This document shows positions 35,831 through 48,611 of a stretch of DNA of 64,000 bases, one piece after another. This DNA is from Atherinomorus stipes (lineage: Eukaryota; Chordata; Actinopteri; Atheriniformes; Atherinidae). The position numbers were made by a program, and so were the translations under genes. The stretch spans positions 112,977 through 176,976 of the forward strand of contig JALJCO010003039.1 of NCBI GenBank assembly GCA_023101725.1, in the 5' to 3' direction. Within the stretch, counting starts at the first letter, position 1. Each line of letters starts with the position of its first letter. Below the pieces are notes generated by a model. The model was not told the DNA's origin and did no database searches. It saw only the letters and a program-made list of their open reading frames with translations.

Positions 35831-36691
35831 GATTTCTGGAAATGTTCCTGAATGAAAGAACAAGATTTCCTAGAAAAATTATATTTAGCCTAAAAATAAT
35901 TTTAACGGATTTGATAATGGCATTATATTTACGTCTATAAGCCAATACCCGCCGCCATTGCAGGTTGCCAAATACGATCTCTGTGTGGAAACGATATTTT
36001 GGGCACAGTTAGGCTGGTACAGGGGGGAACAGTGGAGATTACGAGTGAAGCAGCTGCTTCAGAGCCCTGGAGATATTGTTATCTGTTTCTGAGAAGGAGT
36101 AACCTGAGAAAAGCAAAACTTGGAGTAAATTTAGGTGAAGACTTCACTAAATGGACCCATATAAACGTTTTCCACAGCATCAAAACACGGAAACGGCGAC
36201 TTTCGTCTTGGATTGGTAAGCTAACGTGTTTGCTAACATGGCTAATGTAATTGGCTGGAAGTCATGGCATCACAAGCAGCACTTGGAGTAAAATACACCG
36301 AACTGCCAATCAGCCCATTTGTGAAAGCTAACTTTGCCATGTAGCAGAGACACCCAGGGAAAAAGGAAACATGAAGCTATAATTTAACCCCTTCGGAGAT
36401 ATAGGCAGGCTGGGGAAACTGAAATATATGGTCAAAAACCTCAAAAAATACGAATTTAATGCCAGGGGCACTTTAAGTGACTTTCTTGAGGCAGCAAAAA
36501 CAAAGTTCTTTCTAGAAGGACTTGGGAAACTTTACAAAAACGTGTCTACAGGTATGTGTGTGCGAGGAGCGGTGTCTGTCAAAGCCTTACATAATGTGTT
36601 GCATAGATTTCTGTAGGCTACTTTCTCACTGTCCCTGTCAGCTGTTCCTCTGAAATACCTGTTCCACCTTGGCGAACTTTTTGCATCAGAG
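35831..36691. other. Non-coding stretch, possible MITE remnant
   Basis: No gene. The segment ending GGGGCACTTTAAG at about 36464-36476 looks like one end of a TTAA-type MITE, but I could not find its partner end. Confidence 0.3.
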
Positions 36692-36981
36692 GAAAATGGC
36701 AAGAGGGACCCAACTGCAGTCACGATACGTCGCCATGTATCCAATCCACGCCAGAAGTCCGAAGTGGAAGTTTCTTCTTCATGTAACTTACAAAACTATA
36801 ACCCTAACCCTGACCCTAACCCTAACCATCCGACTACACCACACGCATCTGGGTTGCAAGGCGCAGATAGACTCTTGGTGGTGTTTAACGAACTTCCTCT
36901 TGAGACTTCCTGTATGGATTGGATTTATGCCGGCGCCCTTGTCGGCCATTGTAACTGCAGGAAGGCACTCTTGAAAATGGC
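36692..36981. mobile_element. Mutator-like MITE with telomere-type repeats, copy 1
   Basis: The element body is 36701-36972 (272 bp). Its left end AAGAGGGACCCAACTGCAG and right end in reverse complement AAGAGTGCCTTCCTGCAG are inverted. Inner arms (CCATGTATCCAATCCA on the left, CTGTATGGATTGGAT on the right) continue the palindrome. A perfect 9-bp duplication, GAAAATGGC, flanks it at 36692-36700 and 36973-36981. The centre carries (CCCTAA)-type repeats at 36801-36827. Nine-base duplications are typical of Mutator-like elements. Confidence 0.8.
36801..36827 (+). repeat. Interstitial telomere-type repeat (CCCTAA)n within copy 1
   Basis: Four CCCTAA-type units with one CCCTGA variant lie in the loop of the small inverted-repeat element, on the C-rich strand. 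Confidence 0.9.
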
Positions 36982-38869
36982 AGCTTTCCGCTTACTGGTT
37001 TTACCAATTAGCCACGCCCACTTCTAACAGATTACACAATAGCTGTCAGACACAGCCCAAGAAAAAAGTGTGTCGAGAACAAGCAGCGAGAACTGCCAAA
37101 TCAGCACTGCTAGAAGAAAATTATGTCCTTTTATTCGTTTTTTTTTTTTTTTTTTGCTGCCCTGGGAGGAAGAACAAATTTCTCTTCTCTTGCCGAGTAT
37201 ATACAACTTTTAAGCCCCAAGTCCCGCGTGAGAGATTGCTTTTCCTCAGTTTATTTGCAATTCCACTTCCACTATCGCCTACTTTTTCAACTTCACTCTC
37301 AAATGTATACAAAGCAAAATATAATGTAAATGATCACTTCATGTATATATTGTCATTCATTTTATCCTCTTTGCAAACAGCTACCTTTTATGATAAGTCT
37401 GGGTTAGCTGTAGTCAACACATTTTTCACAGTTTGACTTGTAGCATGACATAATCATGCTTGTGTTTGGAATATTAATCTCTTCACTTTATGGTGAACTA
37501 ATCATTTTGTACTACAATTCTAATTTTAATCTACATTTCGCCCCAGAGTTTACTGAAAAGCCTTTCAGTGGCACCACATCTGCAGTGTTCAGGTGCTGGA
37601 TATCGATCAACACTGACCATCATTCATTGCTGCCTGTCTCTTTGAGGCTACTAGCAGCTTTAGTGCTAACGTTAGCTGCTTTTTACTGTGATTTCTCTTC
37701 TTTTTTTTTAAGGCAATGCATATTACTCCTTCATGTTTCAACTGTGCTCTGATACATCACCTCCCCTGCCTGAGCAGCAATTACTTTCAGGTATTCTGTC
37801 ATGTCATAGCCTATCAATGTCTTGGACTTGAAAAATCTGCTTTAAGACTGCATGTTTATACATTTGCATAGTTTGACATGAGGTTTTTCATACTTCTTGA
37901 ATAAAGCCTGAAAGCTCCCGTTTCACTTTGCCATTTATCGTAAGCCATTTATCATAAGTGTTGTCTTGAATGAAAAGGTTTTCTATCTTTTATTGTTTAC
38001 GGAACAGATATATAGTATTCAGTATGGGAGGACTGGAGATGCCTTTTTGACCCTGATGTAAATGACACTCCAGCACAAGTGTGTCCTTCATCCCTAACCG
38101 TCACGCTTGCTGCTTCCTTCCCATCATCCCGCAGCAGACGAATGTCATACGGTGAAATGTGAGCGGCTGTATGAGATTGCAGACCTTGGCATCGCTTCTG
38201 ATAACTCTTAAATATGGAGCAACTGAACGGTGTTGTTACCTTTTTTGTGCACCCCTCAGTCCCGTGCTGGCCACCAGCACTAGTGGTCCATAGAAGAGAA
38301 TAACAAGATAGCTTTTTTGTTGTTTTCAGAGGCTCTGAATTAGATTTTTTTTATGTTTCATGTTAAATTTTTACAGAGAAATGTAATGGAGAATATTTGT
38401 AAAGAGAAACTGTCTTTTCATTTGCAGCCAACTGATTGTGCACAGACAATGTATACCCAGAGCCTGCTTTACAATACAGAAATACTAATTTCCTCTCAAC
38501 CTTGGAGCATCCATCCCTTTTAGGTGCATTTGTCTGAATAAAAGCAAACTGGCTTCTCTAGATCATGAGGACATTGCAGCCAATTTGGACTCTTTAATGC
38601 TGTCCAGTTTCAGCTAGCACTGTTAAAAAATATGCCACAGGTCCAGTTCTACAGCAGGGGACAAGCTGGTAAGCATGATTGGGACCCGCCATTTTTACAC
38701 ATGATGTTGCATTTTATTATGTTTACATCTAAAATGTTTCCATGGCAGGAGGATAACTTTTTACCTCTTTTATAGCTTTCTTACTTGTCTGACTCCAGGT
38801 TATGAGGGGAGCCAGTTTAGGTGATCAGGATTACTACACACATGTGTAACTGTACAGGTAATACATTTG
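36982..38869. other. Intergenic stretch without a recognised gene
   Basis: AT-rich with a poly-T run at about 37138-37155. Open frames up to 122 codons lack domains and consist largely of low-complexity or hydrophobic residues from T-rich sequence. Confidence 0.4.
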
Positions 38870-39295
38870 AAATCATTTTTACAGCTTGACAAAATAATCA
38901 TCCATCAATCAACGAAATTTCATTTCTAAAGTGCTTTTCAACAACCACAGTTGATCAAGGCTGTAAACAGTGATAAAAAGCAAGAGTAAAATGTAGTACA
39001 TAGAAATGTGTAGCAGTGCATTCCACATGTGATACCACTCCAAGGTGTCAAAGGCTGATCTAAATCATTTGCATTCCAGCGTAGACTTAAAGAAGAGCAG
39101 GTCTATGATGGAGTGAAATTCTAGGGGCAGAGATTTCCACAGTTTCGGCCCCTCCACTGCAAAGGTACGATCACCCCACCTGGACTATGGGACCACCAGC
39201 TGGTGTTCAGAGGAACGCAGAGCTCTGCTGGGCTGGTGAGGGGTCAGCATAGTGCTCAGGTGGAGAGGTGCAAGGCCATAGATGGGGAAAAAAAA
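38870..39295 (-). mobile_element. Dispersed fish repeat with LINE-like tail, minus strand
   Basis: It begins with an ATCAATCAACGAAATTTCATT-like tail (reverse complement of a LINE 3' end with an AAAGTGCTTTTCAACA block). It continues through a body containing GATTTCCACAGTTTCGGCCC and GCAAAGGTACGATCACCCC, wording shared by many teleost dispersed repeats. No reading frame survives. Confidence 0.45.
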
Positions 39296-41389
39296 AGAAC
39301 AAAAAGTAGGATTTTAAACACTAATCAATAAAGAGATAAATCAGGATATAATTCCCTGACAATTAGTATTACCGTTTCAGATTTTAATTATCGTAAAATC
39401 GTAATAATCATACTTTGAAAACTCACAGTGATGCTGCTCATAGCCAGGAAAAGCAGCAGCATCAGTCCCTCAGACACAGTTTGCATGTTTTGACTCTAAA
39501 AACATGGCGGAAGGAACCGCATGGAAGCTCTGTAGATTTTTTTTTCCCCATTCTAAAAGGATGAAGTCTAAAGTCTGGATGTTTTCTGGATTCTTTTTAA
39601 AGATGCTGGGAGGAAACTTTTTTTTTATTTATTTCTGTTATTTTAATGTTTCTGCTACATTTAGTTTGGTAGTGTTGCTGTGGTATGAACATTTGATTTC
39701 TACTAAGGTAATGAAACAGTTAAAGTTAACTTTCTGGACCAGGTCTTCTGAAATCTGTCAGACTAGATCAAGTCTTGAGCTCTGAATGTTTTCTCTTTGC
39801 TCTGAATTCTTGGTTCTTATCTACAATATTGCATAAAAGCGAGGGACCCTCTTATGGTCATACGATGCATCTTTGATGCACATTTATATGTTTGATGTTT
39901 ACATGTTATGCCAACAGAAAGTCTATTGTGCTTGTTACTTTTTTTATTATTTACACTTTTTGAAAAGATTTTCGTGTGTGTATAAGAACGTTTTGAACAT
40001 TTTGAGCAGATTTCACCAACATCGCGATAATATCAATGACCCGAGATCATTTTGGTCACAATAGCTGTGACCTGAAATTTTAAAATCATCACATGCCTAC
40101 TGGATTCTGACCTGAACTGGCAGTTAGTGAAGAAAGTACAGGACAGGACGTGCTTGTGTTTATAAGATCCAGATACCTAATTGTTTGTAGATCCATTTTG
40201 AGTTATGTAAATGTATAAAATGTCTTTTTATAGGTCATTATGTTATCATTTTAATGGTCCATCCCATTTGAGATCACATTGTGCTGTATGTTGCACGTGG
40301 ACCAAATTCAGTTTGACCCGCAGATTCAAAGTCTAACTTTGTCATTTCCTGACTCGTTTGGGACAGTGAGATTTATTATACACACTTTTGTAGCTGTCAC
40401 TGCCCAGGAGCGGCCTGAGGCTGAGAAACTGCTCTTCAAAACTTTTGGTTCGAGGAAGCAGTGTGACGTTACGGCTAACACACCGCGTCACATGCTAGCA
40501 AGCAGATATCAACACAGCACCCATTCTCTGGTGCACAGCTGCTGATTGAGAAAAAATATGTAAGAGAGATTTATTGGAGGAAGAGAAGAAAAGACAGAGA
40601 GAAAGGGACAGAACAAGACTGAGCATGGGATTGACTTGCAGGCTGGAGAGAGCTCGGAGTACAAGATGGATGCTGAATTAGCCCTTGTTAGAAAATCTGC
40701 CAAAAGTTTGGTAGTGCCTCTGTAAAAAGACAAAAACAGAGCTAAAAGATCATTTTTACTGCACCCACACCATCAAACAGCCAAAATCACAACTTCAAGA
40801 AGTCATATATTGCTCTGCATTGTTTTACAAAAGAAAAAAACATAAAAACACATGACTGAAAACATAAAGAAATATTTGCCTTTTTTTGTTCTATTGTTTT
40901 AGTCCAGGCTAAAATATTTGCTGTAAACAGACAATCAATTTTAGTGATTTTGCAAACAATTATCAGCTAGTCAAAATGTTCATTTCTGCATTAAAAATTG
41001 AACAGTTCCCCATCGGTGCTTGCTTACTGAGCTAATACTTTTTAAAAAAAAACAAACAAATTCTTAGTTGTTTTTGGTTTCTCCTTCTGCACACAAGCTT
41101 CTCAACTCACTCTCATAAGGTCAAAGCCCGGGGCAGGACTACTGGAGTGTGTGCAGAGCACCGAGGTCAGTGTGAGGCTAGAAGAACGTACTCTACAAAT
41201 GCAGGAGAAAGTTAACTTCCCGCTGAACTACCTGGGTGTCACACTGACTTTAAGAAATTTGACTCAGTTGGATTTCAGTTAGAAAAACCAAGTTTATGCA
41301 TTCAAAAGTCTGCTTTTATTTTTGACGTAAGACTGGGATTAGCGTTTCTATCCAGAGTGTGAACCTCTATAGGTCAGCAAAATTATTTC
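39296..41389. other. Intergenic stretch without a recognised gene
   Basis: No domain-bearing frame. The 88-codon frame at 40279-40545 has no splice or homology support that I can see. Confidence 0.4.
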
Positions 41390-42170
41390 TAAAGTATGGC
41401 TATTAATAAAATACCAAGCAAAAGTCTGTGCATTTCTTTCTACTTTGTATTCAAGCTGCCAAACTTTGCTGTAATCTTTAAAAGTATTGTCGAGCAATAA
41501 TTCTTTAGTCCTTCTGAGGTTCACTTGAAGGGATATTCACTCATTTTTCCACTTATTTTCAGTCAAATCTGTGTGTCTGACTATTTACAAAGGCATATTT
41601 TTTGTTTTTATGTTTGTTTTCTCAAGAACCCATTTCAAATTGGATCTTTAGGCACTTTTGTTATCAGCAGCCAGTTCTAAAGACACATAATTTGTTCCAG
41701 TGTTTTATAGTTAGATCAAAACACTGCCAAGAATAACAGTTATATCTTTGCACCGACCATGTGAGTCTTGAAGCTGACAGGTGTAAAATACCAGCTGAAA
41801 ACTTGTCATATTTCCGCTTGGCGTGCATTGTGTCCTTAGAAAAACTGCAAAAAATTGAACAAATCGAGGACAAAAGAAGAAGTGGCAGGCCTGAAAAGAA
41901 AAATATCTGCTGTAGGTGAATGGTATCTGAAAACAAGGCTCCTAAGAAATAAGAAATATTCAGCCAAGCCCTGACACACGACCTTAGAGGTGCATCTGGA
42001 GCTTTAGATGATTCGAATCAAACATGCTGCCAGTTCACTCCTTCAGGCTACCGAACAGCTTGTGTCAGCACATCAAGACCTAATGCCAGCCAGTCAGATT
42101 ACCGTGAATTTGCAAATTATCTTGAACACTGCTGACAATAGAAAATTCTTGATGATGGCTTTAGTGAGAG
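41390..42170 (+). mobile_element. Degenerate Tc1/mariner-related repeat, copy 2
   Basis: Diverged second copy of the repeat in the last lrrc24 intron, in the same orientation. TGTAATCTTTAAAAGTATT, TTATTTTCAGTCAAATCTGT and GTGCATTGTGTCCTTAGAAA occur in the same order as their counterparts at 23.25-23.75 kb. It lacks the DLNIIE-bearing 3' part. No open frame. Confidence 0.55.
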
Positions 42171-43550
42171 GAGACAAAGCTGCAAACAAGTAAACCGACA
42201 AAGCTATCCTGAGGCTAAGACCCACCTGCAAATCCGGGGGCTACAGAAATGCCAAACATGTCAGTGAAAGCTAATAGTTCCCTCTTGCAACAGCTTTAAA
42301 ATAAGCACATAAGTCTGCAATGGAGAAGTGAGCAAAAGGACCATTGAGGGTGCACTGTCCCAGAAACCATTAGGGCCCTGCTGAGTCAGAGTTTTTGATC
42401 CAGAAGTCAGTGCTGAAAATTAGTCAGATTATAACACACGAGCTCTGGGCATCATCAGTCTCTAAATTACCCAGCTCACCTTAATATCCCCACATGCACC
42501 AGAGCAGGTCAAAATTAAGTTGTGCTAACAATAAATAGTACATTGCAAATGGTTCTGCAGAAGCGTGAAATAGATATCGATCCGTGTGTGTGCTTCTGTT
42601 TTCTTCAGCATTTTATTCCTACCAGAGGAAGGTAATTATCCTCCGAGTCTATTCACATTTTCTTTCATTTTATAACAAGTATACATTCACACTAAATGAA
42701 AAAAAAAGAAACTCATTTGAAAGGTTTGTTGAATTTTATGCAGAAACTTTTGAGTAAGTTTAGAGAGGGGAACAAACATGCTCTCAAATCAAATGTCAGA
42801 GTGTTTAGTGTCCAACTACAGACCCCACTGTAGACAGAGTGCCTCAGTCTTTTTCCTCCTTTTCTCTGGAAGGCAGAGATAGTCGACATCGAATTCACAA
42901 CAGGCCCCCTGCTCTCCGTGCCCATTGTCATCACTGTGCATTTTCTGCAGATGATGAGAACACAATGCCTCTTGACCCAGTTAGGCCACATTGTGGGATT
43001 GCTGCTCCACGCTGGCAATGACATTTAGAATCACAATTCTCATCGTCGAAGGATCTGAACCATGACACAGCCCCATAAGTGAATGGTCAAAACAACCTCT
43101 TCTCCTTTGGCATTTTGCTTTTACAAGACACAGCTACTCCAGAAAAACAATTTAGCCTAATTTATAAGCCAGAAGAATACAAAATAATCATGCTTACTGC
43201 ATGCTGCAGAGCAATTTTGTTTTTAACTGCACAAACTGAGGTTTAATGCAAAGTGGAAAATCACCTTAGTGAAGAAATATTAGTCCTAAACATTTGTAGT
43301 CCTGATATGTGTGGGCACTGGATGAAAAGATAAGGCTATGCAATTTCTATTGAGTCTCATTTTTCTCCTGTTCGCGTGAGATTTTAAGGTTCTTTTACTG
43401 GTTTTTATAACTCTTGATAGTCTAAGGCCTTCTTATCTTTCCAGACATTCTTAACAACTATGAGCTCTCAGGTTCTCAAGTTGACTTGTACAAACACCAA
43501 ACGCTTCCACAAAGACTCAGCATGAGTTCACTTTTAATTTTTATGCTCTA
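42171..43550. other. Intergenic stretch, nothing recognised
   Basis: AT-rich non-coding sequence. I see no repeat element or gene that I can name. Confidence 0.4.
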
Positions 43551-44105
43551 AATCAGTGAATCTCAACCTTTTTTATACAAAGTACCCCTTATGAAATATA
43601 TTTTAAGGCTAGTGCCCCCTATACAGCAAGTATTTTTGGTTGAAAATATTTTTAAAAAAATAATAATAATACAGCACTCTGTTATTTTTGTATGGGTTAT
43701 TTAACTGGAACTGTGCAAAGCAACGGTGATTTCACCTTCTTTGACCCTTGGTCTTTTTCTTTTCAGCCAGATTTCTATTATCCTTCAACCGCATCTCCAT
43801 TATTTGCGTTGTCAAGGTGACAGTGATTGACAATTGATGTCATTTGGTTCATAACATTTGGGTCAAATTATGTCAGTATGTGAAGGACAGTTTTTATTTT
43901 GTTTTAGGATAATGAAATAGTATAAAACTAAGTTTAAATTCAGTTTACAAACGTACATTTACATAAGTTGAAATCTTTATCGAATAAATTACACTGAAGG
44001 AAATTTTTGTTTTATAAAAATATATGTACATAGATATAAAAAATTTCACATACCCCCTGGAATGCCTCAAAGAACCCCCAGGGGTGCATGTACCCCCATT
44101 TGAAA
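43551..44105. mobile_element. hAT-like MITE remnant
   Basis: The left end CAGTGAATCTCAACCTTTTT, followed by AAGTACCCC, and the right end GGGGTGCATGTACCCCCAT, followed by TTGAAAAAAAG, resemble opposite termini of a hAT-type element (CAGTGxTTCTCAA). The right terminus is cut by the adjoining LINE fragment. Non-coding. Confidence 0.45.
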
Positions 44106-44436
44106 AAAAGGGCTCCATATTATTGAACAATCTGCCCGAGGACCTGAGGATGGCTGAAACTGGAAGTTTTTAAGGCCAAGCTCAATTTTTGTCTTTTTAC
44201 CCTGGTTTTTAACTCAGTGTGTTTCTTACTTTCATCAAATGAGATTAATTAATTCACTCTCCCTGTTTTGATTCAATTTATTTCCTTATTTCTATTTGTT
44301 CTTAACATGTTTAATTATGTACTTATTACTTTAAACACAACCTGTGTATTTAGCTTTTTCTCGTCTGGTTTGATTGCATTGATTTCTGAACTCATTTACA
44401 TATACTTTTATACTTGTTCTTATTAATTCTTTTGTT

Positions 44437-44482
<46 letters not shown>

Positions 44483-44785
44483 GTTTTTCAACCATTTATC
44501 TTCTCTTTGTTTAAGGGTTTATTTGATTTGATTACTTTTAACTCTTATTCAAACCTACATTTTCCAGCATTTTCCTCCTATGTTTTCTTGTTTCAATGTG
44601 ATTAAGTGTTTGCTTTTAATTCAGATAATCTATGGGTATGTGTTAGCTTGTTTTTCATTCCTAATTTGATGTTAAAATTATCTTAATTTGATACTTGATT
44701 ATTGCTGGTATTGTGTAAACCACTTTGTGCTGCCTGCTGGTATGAAAAGTGCTGTATAAATAAAATCTGATATGATTTGATTTGA
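44106..44785 (+). mobile_element. L2-like LINE 3' fragment
   Basis: It begins with a trace of the ORF2 C terminus (NNLPEDLRMAE, then a frameshifted KAKLN-type stretch). It ends with AGTGCTGTATAAATAAAATC, a LINE 3' tail. An (ATT)n microsatellite at 44439-44480 interrupts the 3' UTR. 5'-truncated. Confidence 0.6.
44439..44480 (+). repeat. (ATT)n microsatellite
   Basis: About 14 uninterrupted ATT units inside the LINE 3' UTR. Confidence 0.95.
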
Positions 44786-45984
44786 ATTTAAGGAGGCTAT
44801 CATCTCAGAGAGCTTTCCTTGTTATATTATAAAGGTGTCCTTGTGGCGCACCTTGTTATAGGTGGAAAAGCTTCTTTTATCAGAGCTAACTGAAAAACTT
44901 TCATTAATTTTTCATTTGGCCCTTAGAGATAATATTAGTCTAATTTGGTAAAGAACAGAGAAAGACGACATCCATCAAAATGGCTTTTAGCAGAACACCA
45001 GCAGTTTTTAGCAGATGGAGAGATAAAATGAACAAATTTCATTCAAATACCACCAAGAAATTTATTTCTCCAGTTTTTGTTTTGAAGCGCAAATAAAGTA
45101 ACAGCTCTGATGACTTTTTAATGGATTGTAGATGTTTGGGCTGATGCTTATTTGCAACAAGCACATAAACACATAAAGCATATCAATATACACTAACATG
45201 AAAAAGCAAGCATAGCCTTTTTTAATTCTAGGTTTTATGTATCATGGCATAAAAGATTTTTAAAAATCTTCTGGTTTGTACACGTTTTAAATTTAAGTAA
45301 ATGCAATTTCAGATTTGCATAACACACCATGTGTTTCTACTGTATATTTTAGGAAAAACTGAGCTAAAATGAAGAAGCTGTGTGGGGAAAACCTGGACAC
45401 ACTCTTCCTGCTTCCATAGAAATCAAGGATAAGAAGCAGCCAGGAGCTACTAATCAAGTACACTTAATTAATTGGTCATCTGTAAGTGTGATCACCTCCA
45501 TCAAAGCAAAGGTTTTCACAGTTTGCTGGTCCGAAGGATTTTGCTGTGTTAACACAATGCCAAGGGGGGAAAGGCAACAGCAATTATTCTGGAGAGGCAA
45601 TTATCACTGCCCATTAGTCTCATAATGGTTATAAGGCCATTTTCAAACTATTTAGAGTCTATCATTCTTTAGAGATCATTCACAAGTGGAAAACATTCAA
45701 GTTAAGTGGCAAGCTCGACAGGAGTGCTCCGGCAAGTTTACCCAAATCTTAGACTGTGTTCAAAGCAAGTGCATTAAGCGAAGGTCTACATCTCAGACTG
45801 CCTCAGTTAGTATGTTAAATATTAAAGGTAATGACAATAAAAAGCTTGACAAGGATGGATGTTTGAAAAGCTTGCCAGGAAAATATTTCTCTCTAAAGTA
45901 ACCATGTTCTTCAGTTGTTTTTATTTCCAGATTATATCAATCTCAAAACTCAGGTAATCATTTTTAGCTGCTGATTGATGATAA
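44786..45984. other. Intergenic stretch, nothing recognised
   Basis: AT-rich non-coding sequence without a nameable element or gene. Confidence 0.4.
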
Positions 45985-46310
45985 GTTGGGCATGCTCCTT
46001 TCATCGTCTCTAGTTTATTAAAATTCTGCAGCTTGATCCACAACTGCTACACTGTCAGATTTCATTTCAGTTATAAAATCCTGGTGCTCACCTTCAAAGT
46101 CTTTAATAGCCTCGCTTACAAAAAAAAAAAAAAAAAAAAACTCTCATGCTTACTGACCCGGTATGTGCCTTTGGGACCGTAGAGATCAACAGATGGTGCC
46201 CTGCTAACTTTTCCAAGGTAACAGTTGGTGAAAAAGGGCAAATGAGCCTTTAACATTAGAGCCTCATCATGTGGATGCCTGCTCACTGAGCTCAGGCACA
46301 CCAAGGTTGT
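45985..46310 (+). pseudogene. Degenerate LINE ORF2 C-terminal fragment
   Basis: The translated sequence follows the end of a fish LINE ORF2 with many stops: LLHCQISF, then a LVLTFKVFN-like stretch, a 20-base poly-A interruption at about 46120-46140, then RRDQQMV. It is too broken for a clade call. Confidence 0.5.
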
Positions 46311-46314
46311 AATT

Positions 46315-48460
46315 ACGTTAAGGCAAGTTTATTTGTGGCACATTTCATACACAAGACAATTCAAAGTGCTTCACATAAAACATTAAAAATTACTGCAGCA
46401 GGGTACATAAGAAGAATTTGAGATGTATATCAAAAGCAAACAGTTTTTTTCCGCCCCCCATCAAAGGCTAAACTGGCATCTATCTCGGATCATACCTGTA
46501 CTGTGAGCTCAGTCCAGCCAGTGAAAGACAGTGTTATCTCGACTCTTGCTCTGTCCCTTCCTCTCTTTACCTGTCTTTCCCATAATGTTTCCTTGCGTTT
46601 CTTTACCGAATCCGACATGATGCGCACTCAAAACACCTGCTGTGTTCATATCTGGTTCGTATCCGTTTGCTAGTGTGACGCGGCACACAGCCAATAGTCA
46701 GCTGCAACGTCACAGCCGCGTTTCAGATGGAAAAGTTACATAGTGCAGTTTCTGAGCCTCGGGACGCAACTGGGCAGTGGTGGCTCGAAAATGCGCATAA
46801 GGAATGTTAGTGTGCCATCAAAACGAGCTAGAAGCACATATTTTTAAGGTGTGAAAGTTACGCTGTGGGTCTTTAAGAAATTTAAGAAATCAAGTAGAGA
46901 TGGGAAAAAGCTAAATAAAATAGTACAAAATCCAAGAAATAAAATAACAGCTGTTTTATTAAAAGGCGGTGACAAACTTAGATTTGAAACTGCTGAGCAT
47001 TTTAGCAGATCTGCAGTTTCCGGGGAGTTTGTTCTACATGAGAGGAGCAGAAAAACTCAACGCTGTCTCTCCGCGTGTAGCTCTGAGTCTGAGCACAGAA
47101 ATTAGACTAGACCCTGATTTGGTTGGTTCATAACGAATTAGGAGATCCTGAAGGTATTTTGGCTCTAAACCATTCACTTTTTTGTAAACTAGACTGGATT
47201 TTGAAGTCAATTCTTCGACAAACAGGAGGCTAGTGTAAGGATCTGAGGACTGGAGTTATGAGATTCACTTGCTTGGTCTAAGTATGGACTCACGCTACAG
47301 TGTTCTGGACTAACTGCAGCTGTCAAATGGACTTTTTATGGAGACCTGTATGACAGCATTACAGTCGTCTAGTCTTCTAAAAATAAAAGCATGGACAAGT
47401 AGTTCTAAATCCTGCTGAGACATCAGATCCTCCATCTGTAATACTCAATACACAACAACAGTGACTTTTAATTGTCTTAATGAAATTCAGGTCTACTCAC
47501 AGATTTCTGGTTTTGCTATTAATTTTTAATTATCTGTTCAAAGCAAAGAGCTAACTTTTAATTTTTCTTCTTGTGATTTGACAGGCTCAAGTCAAGATTC
47601 GATCCAATCTGTTGGTTTCCTCAGCTAGGCTACGAATTTGACTTGAATTTCACTGTCTGTTTAGTAGCCTGTTCTGATTCTCTGTTCTTTGTTGTTTTTA
47701 TAGTTTTAAATTACTTTGCTCTTTATTTTCCATTATTTAACTTTGCATTTAATGATGTTTTACTTTGTTGTCTCTTTCTCTGTTGCCCCTGCTGTAAGGC
47801 ACTTTGTGTGTCCTTTGGGTATTGTAAAGGGCTATATAAACGTGGCAAGGTGCGCAACGAGGGCTCAGGCAAGATTTGACCCCCAGACTCCTGGGTGAGA
47901 GCTATGTGTGCTAACCAGTCAGCCAAAGGGACATCCCTGAGGCCAAGCCAGGGTGCACGATCAATCGGAGGCATAGTGACAGGACAGTCAAATGCCACAT
48001 AAATAACCCTGAGTTTATTTTATTTGATCTAAGGTGACATTGTCATGAATTGGCGCTACACAAATAAGGTTGAATTGAAATTAATTGAAAATTGTATTCT
48101 TGGTCTCCAAGAAACTGTTTTCATTTAACTGAGGAAAGTTTGGGCACATCCAATCTTTAGTTTGATCAATGCGTTTTATCAGAGTTTGGATTGGAGTACA
48201 GTCTCCTGGTGAAATGGTTATGTAAATCTGTGTTATCAGCATAGTTGTGGTAATATGCAGTATTTTTTTTCTTTCTTTTTTAATAATTTGAGCAAGTGGG
48301 AGCGTGTAGAAGTTGAATGGCAGTGACCCCAAGATGGAACCTAGGGGAATTCCACAGCTTGTTTTTGTTCACTCTGATATATAGATATCTATAGACACAA
48401 AGTAATCCCTGTCATTTAAACCTTAAATACTTCATAGGAACTTTCCCTTTTGAGAAATGC
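46315..48460. mobile_element. Composite of layered LINE/SINE remnants
   Basis: Several fish repeat pieces abut. There is an inverted LINE-tail block GGCAAGTTTATTTGTGGCAC at 46322. A body with GTTTGTTCTACATGAGAGG and CATTACAGTCGTCTAGTC (46.85-47.5 kb) follows. Then come a tail GGCTATATAAACGTGG near 47830, a tRNA-SINE-like stretch on the minus strand (about 47850-47930, box B-like GGGTCAAATC), and another LINE tail GCGCTACACAAATAAGGTTG at 48053. A body resembling teleost LINE-associated repeat, with CCCAAGATGGAACCTAGG, closes the region. Boundaries are approximate and no frame survives. Confidence 0.45.
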
Positions 48461-48611
48461 TTTGGGAAAAAAAAAAAAAACACCTGGCATGAGATGAACA
48501 TGCTTTAAGTTCTTGCAAAGATGGTTCAACTAACTAACCAGATAGTGTACTTATTTTTTCCCACACATTTCTTTTGCATTTTGGCTTGGTTTTTGTTGAA
48601 AAAATAGTGCA

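Noticed and set aside
36801..36827. Chromosome-fusion scar explanation for the telomere-type repeats
   Set aside because: The repeats lie inside an inverted-repeat element with a target duplication, and a second copy has the same layout.
47850..47930. Functional tRNA gene on the minus strand
   Set aside because: Box B-like GGGTCAAATC is present but no complete cloverleaf can be formed, and LINE-tail sequence adjoins it, so it is a SINE trace.
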